NCBI GenBank assembly: GCA_964019695.1
Contig: OZ026524.1
Span: forward strand, 20,453,509 to 20,517,508
DNA from: Loripinus fragilis
Taxonomy: Eukaryota; Mollusca; Bivalvia; Lucinida; Lucinidae
Length of the DNA stretch: 64,000 nt
Direction: 5' to 3'
The notes beneath the pieces were generated by a model, which worked only from the letters and a program-made list of their open reading frames with translations, did no database searches and had not been told where the DNA came from. Within the stretch, counting starts at the first letter, position 1. Each line of letters starts with the position of its first letter. Positions 58,540-64,000 of the stretch are shown here, one piece after another. The position numbers and the translations under genes were made by a program.

Positions 58540-59048
58540 TCTGCATACTGGGTATTTTTCATGATATTTGTCGTCTGTTGATATTTTTTAAAATCAACTT
58601 ATTCAAAAAATTCTGTCAGGAATGTCATTTGAGTGTAACAGTTTGGACCCAGATCAGGCCAAACAGGAGATGCACAAGTAAACAGAGAGTAGAATATCTG
58701 TGCTCCAAGTTGTATATTATGGCTTCTTGGGCTTTTCGAAAGGGCCCATAAAAAATCAAAATGGTCCATACATTAAAATTTTGAATGGGTCATATCAAAT
58801 TCCTGATAACTTGCACATATTCACTTCAACAACATGTCAAGATTTGCTTCCCATTACAATCTATATATTCTAGGTATTTTAGAGAAAAGTCTTTCTGAGA
58901 AATTTTTCAAGAGTATTTCTTTCTACTCTATAGATGTTTTTAAAATTAACGTTTTTAAAAATTCTTTCAGGATCATGATCAGAGAGATTTTGTCGGGCCT
59001 GATCTGGGTCCAAAGCTGTTTGCAAAGTTCATCAGCATATCTGTGATG
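58540..59048. mobile_element. Interrupted GTTTGGATCC-type hairpin MITE
   Basis: 58540-58672 carries the left half (CTGCATACTGGGTATTTTTC, GTCGTCTGTTGA, CAGTTTGGACCCAGATCAGG). 58925-59045 carries a second, partial copy (TTTTGTCGGGCCTGATCTGG, CTGTTTGCAAAG). They may be two copies or one broken copy. Confidence 0.6.
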
Positions 59049-59237
59049 TTAACCATGCTCTGAATTGGGTATTTCAGCTTGCAAAACCCAGATTTATCTT
59101 TTTTTATGAAAACACTGTATATCAAGATCAGCTGGCTTCTGACGAAGCTAATGGCCACTCAGATTAAAAATTCATGTTCACAACTAGAATGCTGCAGGTT
59201 AACAGGAAAAAGTCAGCTGAGCATGACGACTACTTAC

Positions 59238-59314
59238 CGCAACCATATCTTCTATAGCTTGTGCTGACTTGGTTCCTACCATCACTAAACCCATACCCAG
59301 ACCAGCAGCTTCAC
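59238..59314 (-). CDS. PSMD1: 26S proteasome regulatory subunit PSMD1/Rpn2, internal exon
   Basis: This exon of 77 bp begins in phase 1 after TTTTTTCCAG and ends in phase 0 before GTAAGTA. It reads (G)EAAGLGMGLVMVGTKSAQAI then EDMVA and joins without a gap to YAQETQ of the 56973-57153 exon. The segment is the conserved alpha-solenoid repeat of PSMD1. The intron to the next exon is 2.1 kb and filled with SINE and MITE copies. Confidence 0.93.
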
Positions 59315-59430
59315 CTGGAAAAAATAGGGGAAATATAGCTGCGGTAAATGTCTCAAATTTCAAACACTTTTCAACTTTTGTTTGCATATCAGGGCTGGAA
59401 TTCGCAAAATGCTTGTCTGAATAGCAAACA

Positions 59431-59513
59431 GGGAAGAGCCTGATCAGTCTACTCCCTCAGAGTTGGCATAAACAATGCCAACTCTGAGGGAGTAGACTGA
59501 TCAGGGTCTTCCC
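59431..59513. repeat. Long GATCAG hairpin
   Basis: GGGAAGAGCCTGATCAGTCT plus ACTCCCTCAGAGTTGGCAT pairs with the following complement (one mismatch, loop of about six bases). The arms are nearly 40 bp. Confidence 0.9.
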
Positions 59514-59855
59514 TTTTTGGCAGGCAACTAGTGTTTGACTATCGTAACATTTCTGAAAATTATTTACAAACAGTCTGATAAGAATAATGGCAGCAGCCAC
59601 CACATGAGATTATGGTACTTATCCTATCGGCCTTCGCTACTCCAATACACTATAAATGAATACTGCTAAAGGTTGATAAAAAGTTGAGCTTCTAGTCCCA
59701 CTAGATAGCTATGCATGCCTGATAAAAGAAAAAAAAATGCAAATGTGATGAGTACCAATTAATCTAATTCATAAGCTGGCCAATTTAAGGTTAATATGAC
59801 TTCAGTATGATTAGGGTTTATAAACTGGTTAATCAGATTCCAGAAATCTTTCTCA

Positions 59856-60064
59856 ACTCTTTGCCTACTGGGTAATTTTACATGGTTTTTTTTTGTCGTC
59901 TGCTGTTATTTTTCATAATCAACTTTTTTGAAAAATTCTTTCAGAAATACCATCAGTATGTCAAGCAGTTTGGATCCAGATCAGGCCCGACATTTTGTCG
60001 GGCCAGATCTGGATCCAAACTGCTTGCAAAAGTTATCAGCAGACGACACTGGTAGATAAAGAGT
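59856..60064. mobile_element. GTTTGGATCC hairpin MITE
   Basis: ACTCTTTGCCTACTGGG and inverted GGTAGATAAAGAGT; core CAAGCAGTTTGGATCCAGAT against ATCTGGATCCAAACTGCTTG around CCCGACATTTTGTCGGG. Confidence 0.9.
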
Positions 60065-60153
60065 GAAGAAACTTATGGTGACCCTGTTTTGTGTCTATTT
60101 TTCTTTCTTTCTCCGACATAAAAATTGAGCAAGGTCCAATTAACTTTACCTTT

Positions 60154-60368
60154 ACTCTTTGTCTGCTGGTGACAATTTTTGTCGTCTGCAGTAATCTTCG
60201 CAAACAGTTTGAACCAAGACCAGGCCCGACAATATGTCGGGCCTGATCTGGATCCAAACTGTTTGCCACTTCAGTGGAATTTATGAAAGAAATTTTTTGA
60301 AAAAGATAATTTTGAAAATTCAGCAGACGACAGAAAAATCATGCAAAATTACCCAGCATTCAAAGGGT
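60154..60368. mobile_element. GTTTGGATCC hairpin MITE, opposite orientation
   Basis: Core AAACAGTTTGAACCAAGACC against GATCTGGATCCAAACTGTTT around CCCGACAATATGTCGGG. ATTCAGCAGACGACAG and AAAATTACCCAGCATTC follow on the right, showing inverted orientation against 59856-60064. 60370-62020 holds one more hairpin at 60940-60985 (CAGATCAGACTGCTCC) and no gene. Confidence 0.85.
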
Positions 60369-62023
60369 CATAAACAACAATATGAGACATTGTCTACTGA
60401 ATCTTAACCTTTATTAAAGTGCCATCACGACTGCAGCAGACGACAAATTTTAATGGTATCAATCTTCCTTTCATGAATAAGCAAATTAAAAGTTTTGATA
60501 TTTCATGTGAATCAGTGGCTGGTAAAGAATGGGAACAATGGCTGCCCAAGATCTGATGGTTAATCTGTGCCTCAGTCGTTTGCAAATGACATAAATAGGT
60601 TTATCTAATTAGATCATAAGGTACATTTTAGCTGTTGCTGTTAAATTTGCAATTATAAGAGAATAACTGCATTGTTAGAATTTCAAAGAAAGGAATCTGA
60701 TCCAATCTGAACTTTACCATATATGCATCGTCCACAATAATAGTTATCTCAGAAGTGATAAGATTTCATTGGAATATCCGTCTGCAACAACTAGTCTTTA
60801 ATTGAAAAAAATACACACAGAAAATATCAGGCACCTATGAGCTGTGACAAGGGAAAGTACTTTCAGTGCCTTTCGTGGCTGAAGTTGTCTGCTTACCCAC
60901 CTGCTGTGGTATTTTGGAAGTCTCTGTAGCAAACAGTGTGGACCCAGATCAGACTGCTCCATGTGGAGCAGTCTGTTCTGGGTCCAAACTGCTTGCATGA
61001 ATGCATGCAAGTTGAAATTGATGCAGTTTAACCAGAAAACTGTAGATGACATTAGGAGAAACTCCTAGACAGCATTTTCAGCTGCATTTTAGTTGGCAGT
61101 GAAAAGGGCTTTCATTTTTTTGCAATGAGAGTAGGGCTGCCACGTTTACCAAATTTGGTAATCGTTTACACAAATTCCATTAATCGAAACGATTCTGTTT
61201 ACACCAAACTTCCAGAGTGATTTTTTTCATTATGCAGATTGGTAAAATCGCAGATATTTTTCCTAAAAAACTCTTTGAAAAATGTACCTTGTGCGAACAT
61301 TCGAAATTGTTTGGTTAGGTGTTGTGATAGAACTCATTTCAAGTAATTCGAAAGCGATTGCAACATGCCCAGACTCGTACATTACCGACATTTTCTTCAG
61401 TTGCAAGTCTGATATTAATGATTTGACACGCACAAGACATAACTGCCTATCGTCACATACTCCTCAATACACAAACCAACAGGAAAACAGGAAGTAAATA
61501 ACAATTTAAAGCCATGCACTTTCACATGCATCTCCCCCGAATATTAAGACATGCCTTTACATATTTCAAATTGATCAAAATGCATGAATATAATTTCTCC
61601 TAGCAGTGACCAAGTCAGACAATATTTGGGACATTTTTATGGCAATGAGCATGTCCGCCATAATACTAGTTGCAGTATCAAATACAGCCGAATCTGAGAG
61701 AACAAACAATATTTTCATTAGGAAATGCTATTAATAAACCACAACGCTGGTCACATGCTAAAGTTTGTTTAAACTGTAGGCCAGCAGCCCTTAATCAGAC
61801 TTTATTTCAACCAAACCCATTCTTATTTCTTCATTTTTCTTTTGTTGCGGTACTTACTTATTGTGTATCAACAACATTTTCTTCTAATTTTGAAACTATG
61901 AGAACTTCATTTTTCCCCAAAAAGAGGCTCATAGTGTGGTGATCTGGGTACACTCTGTTTGCAAAGGTCATCAGGAACAAGCAGAGAGAGTGGGATAAAA
62001 GGAATAGTGGAGATAACTCTTAC

Positions 62024-62074
62024 CTGTGACTGCATCATCCTGGTAGAGGTTAAACTTCAGTTGTTCATAAATAT
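62024..62074 (-). CDS. PSMD1: 26S proteasome regulatory subunit PSMD1/Rpn2, internal exon
   Basis: This exon of 51 bp begins after TTCATTTCAG in phase 1 and ends before GTAAGAG. It reads (D)IYEQLKFNLYQDDAVTG, the family segment that precedes EAAGL. It joins in phase with the 59238-59314 exon across a 2.7-kb intron. No exon is seen between 62075 and 64000, so the upstream part of the gene lies outside the window. Confidence 0.92.
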
Positions 62075-62254
62075 CTGAAATGAAGTAGTAAATACACAAC
62101 ACCCTAATGAAAGCAATACCTCGATCAACAAGCATTTCCTTGTCAATAACCCTTTATTCCATAGGCTATTTTTAAATCATGACATCATTTTCTATTTTTA
62201 GACAACACTGAAAAAATTCAAGAAAACTTTAAGTTAGGTTTTGAAAACTTTTGA

Positions 62255-62315
62255 AAATATCATGGAAATGGAGCATTTGCTCCAAAAGAGCAAATGCTCC
62301 TTTTACCATAATATT
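62255..62315. repeat. Hairpin
   Basis: ATGGAAATGGAGCATTTGCT pairs with AGCAAATGCTCCTTTTACCAT. Confidence 0.8.
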
Positions 62316-62347
62316 TTGTATTACATTATATTTCTAAGGCTTTGATA

Positions 62348-62551
62348 GTTTTTTTTTGTTTAATTTGATTCTTTACGTCCCCATCAACAATCTTTCAGAT
62401 ATGTAGGGACGGGTCTTCCTCTGTTGAACCAGTACTAAGCTAGAATTAATGTGTCTTGCTCAAGGTCACAACGCAGCGACGCTGGTGAGGCATGAGCCAA
62501 CGGCCCCTTCATCTCGAGTCAAGCACTCTACCACTGAGCCACTGCGCTCCC
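62348..62551 (-). mobile_element. SINE, family 1, with CTTTGATA duplication
   Basis: A full-length copy from ATTTGATTCTTTACGTCCCC to CACTGAGCCACTGCGCTCCC, flanked by CTTTGATA (62340-62347, 62555-62562). Confidence 0.9.
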
Positions 62552-62743
62552 AAACTTTGATATAGAGTAAAGGGTTAAAATCAAAACAAGGGAGGGAAGG
62601 GGGAGGCTTACTGCATTTTCAGAAACCTCAGTTTTTTACTATAGTCATCATAATATTTGAATTAACAGGGATTTTCCTACGCAAAATTTTGGTGCTAAGT
62701 ACATGTATATGTCCCTTCATAATTCAACAAATCATCTGAATTG

Positions 62744-62947
62744 GGGAGCGCAGTGGCTCAGTGGTAGAGTGCTTAACTCGAGACCTAGGGGCAGCAGGTT
62801 CGACCCTCACCGGCGTCACTACGTTGTGTCCTTGAGCAAGACACATTAATCCTAGCTTAGTACTGGTTCAACCCAGGAAGACCCATTCCTACATAACTGA
62901 AAGATTGTTGATGGGACGTAAAGAATCAAGTCAAACAGACAAAAATT
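62744..62947 (+). mobile_element. SINE, family 1, full length, with ATCTGAATTG duplication
   Basis: The best-preserved copy: GGGAGCGCAGTGGCTCAGTG (A box), GGTTCGACCCTCACCGGCGT (B box), CTTGAGCAAGACACATTAAT, TACTGGTTCAACCCAGGAAG and GATGGGACGTAAAGAATC. ATCTGAATTG flanks it (62734-62743, 62948-62957). Confidence 0.95.
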
Positions 62948-63224
62948 ATCTGAATTGTTCCCAAATTGTGAATAAATTTCCCAATAATGTAAGTCCAAAC
63001 TGGAAATTTTCTGGACTTGATAAGCCAGATGTACCTGCTTCCACCAAAATCTGACTGGTAGATTTTTTTTTCTGTTAAAGCAACGCTATCGACTTTATTT
63101 AAAATACAGATGAAATGTGCAATTTTCTTCTTTTTTCAACTTTGAAGGTTTACACGTTCCAAAAAGCATCGGACCCCAACCCCAGGTTCAAAAGGGTATG
63201 ACCTCAAATTTAACAAGAGACTGT

Positions 63225-63427
63225 GTTTTTGTTTGTTTGATTTGTTTCTTTACATCCCGTCAACAATCTTTCAGTTATAGAGGGACGGGTCTTATTGGGT
63301 TGAACCAATACTAAGCTAGGATTAATGTTCTTGCTGAAGGACACATAGCAGTGATGCCGGTGAGGCTCTAACCCACGACCCCTCGGTCTCGAGTCAAGCA
63401 CTCTGCCACTGAGCCACTGCGCCCCCA
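63225..63427 (-). mobile_element. SINE, family 1
   Basis: TTCTTTACATCCCGTCAACA tail to CCACTGAGCCACTGCGCCCC head. Confidence 0.9.
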
Positions 63428-63599
63428 AAGACTATATCATAGGCTTTTGATGCTTTACCACAAATAAAAGACTCAGTTTCATAAAAAAAAATTGAGCTAT
63501 TTTGGGGGGAAATGGGGCTGAAATTAACAGTGGCTAAAATTCAGCCCCTCAGCCCATATAGGAAGGCATTTTAAAATCCTCAGTGTTTTTTTTGTTGTT

Positions 63600-63795
63600 G
63601 TTGTTTTTTTCATTTGATTGTTTACGTCCCAGTCAAAAAAATCAGTCATGTCAGGATGAGTCTTCCAAGTTGAACCAGTAATAAGCTGCGGATATAAAAG
63701 GTCTTGCTCAAGGACAAAACACAGTGATTCCACTGGCGGTGAGTCTCAAACTAGCAACCTTGCAACCTCCAGTCAAAAGCTCTTCTGCACTCAGC
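63600..63795 (-). mobile_element. SINE, family 1, diverged
   Basis: TTGTTTACGTCCCAGTCAAA, GGTCTTGCTCAAGGACAAAA; the head is decayed. Confidence 0.75.
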
Positions 63796-63819
63796 TAAAT
63801 CCCCTACTGTAATATCATA

Positions 63820-63868
63820 TACAGTAAAACCTGTGTAAAACGTAGCCACACAATTTTAGAAAACAAAT
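63820..63868. mobile_element. CAGTAAAACCTG MITE, terminal fragment
   Basis: TACAGTAAAACCTGTGTAAA with GCCACACAATTTTAGA; it then breaks into CCCTGATTTTCCC repeats. Confidence 0.8.
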
Positions 63869-64000
63869 TCCCTGATTTTCCCCTGATTTTCCCTGACCAA
63901 ATTTAGATTTTCCCTGATCTTAATTTGCGATAGTTTACTTGAATTTTACAGTCATATATAGTTCTCAATGTGAACATGATATAGTTTTATTCATAATGCA

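Overview
This is nuclear DNA from an intron-rich, repeat-dense animal genome, most likely a mollusc and probably a bivalve. The reasons are three small spliced exons of a conserved housekeeping gene separated by kilobases of intron, many tRNA-derived SINEs, many short GATCAG-centred hairpin elements, and TGACCTTGACCT-type repeats. The phylum is an inference from the style of the repeats, not a proof. The window has no prokaryotic features, rRNA or CRISPR, and most short open frames are chance frames in AT-rich repeat DNA.

Host gene: the only recognisable cellular gene is on the minus strand at the right end. Three exons (62024-62074, 59238-59314, 56973-57153) join in phase and encode an internal part of the 26S proteasome subunit PSMD1/Rpn2. 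The 5' exons lie beyond the right edge. I could not find the next 3' exon in the window, so the intron below 56973 is long or the exon was missed.

Main feature: 7914-19741 is an 11.8-kb inverted repeat. Its 5,633-bp arms (7924-13556 and 14094-19726) are almost identical, with no net indel, around a 537-bp asymmetric spacer. Each arm holds one intact 246-codon intronless gene (9734-10474 + and 17176-17916 -) for a protein with two tandem PC4/p15-like domains. A 10-bp direct repeat (ATTTTAGCAT) flanks the whole structure. It looks like a giant foldback transposon carrying a PC4-type gene, or a recent inverted duplication. A fold-back assembly artefact must be excluded.

Left part (1-7.9 kb): an 88-bp direct repeat, TGACCT-rich repeats, a full-length but dead mariner-like element with an internal empty-site control, a TTCAAGG-type MITE with a perfect 46-bp palindrome, a GGGATT word repeat and one SINE. 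Right flank of the palindrome (19.7-28.3 kb): a 42-bp minisatellite, a Ty3/gypsy pol relic, hairpin MITEs, a 1.4-kb element built from TTTCAGTGAAA palindromes nested inside another MITE, and nested CAGGGG-ended elements.

Middle: 28.3-38.9 kb is a decayed large element with inverted ends and a strikingly conserved 53-bp core. 40.2-44.6 kb is another decayed element with repeated GTAAC..GTTAC palindromes and a broken repeat-family gene. The rest (44.6-64 kb) is mostly intron or intergenic DNA packed with SINEs (several with clear target duplications and one split by a 1.35-kb transposon) and hairpin MITEs.
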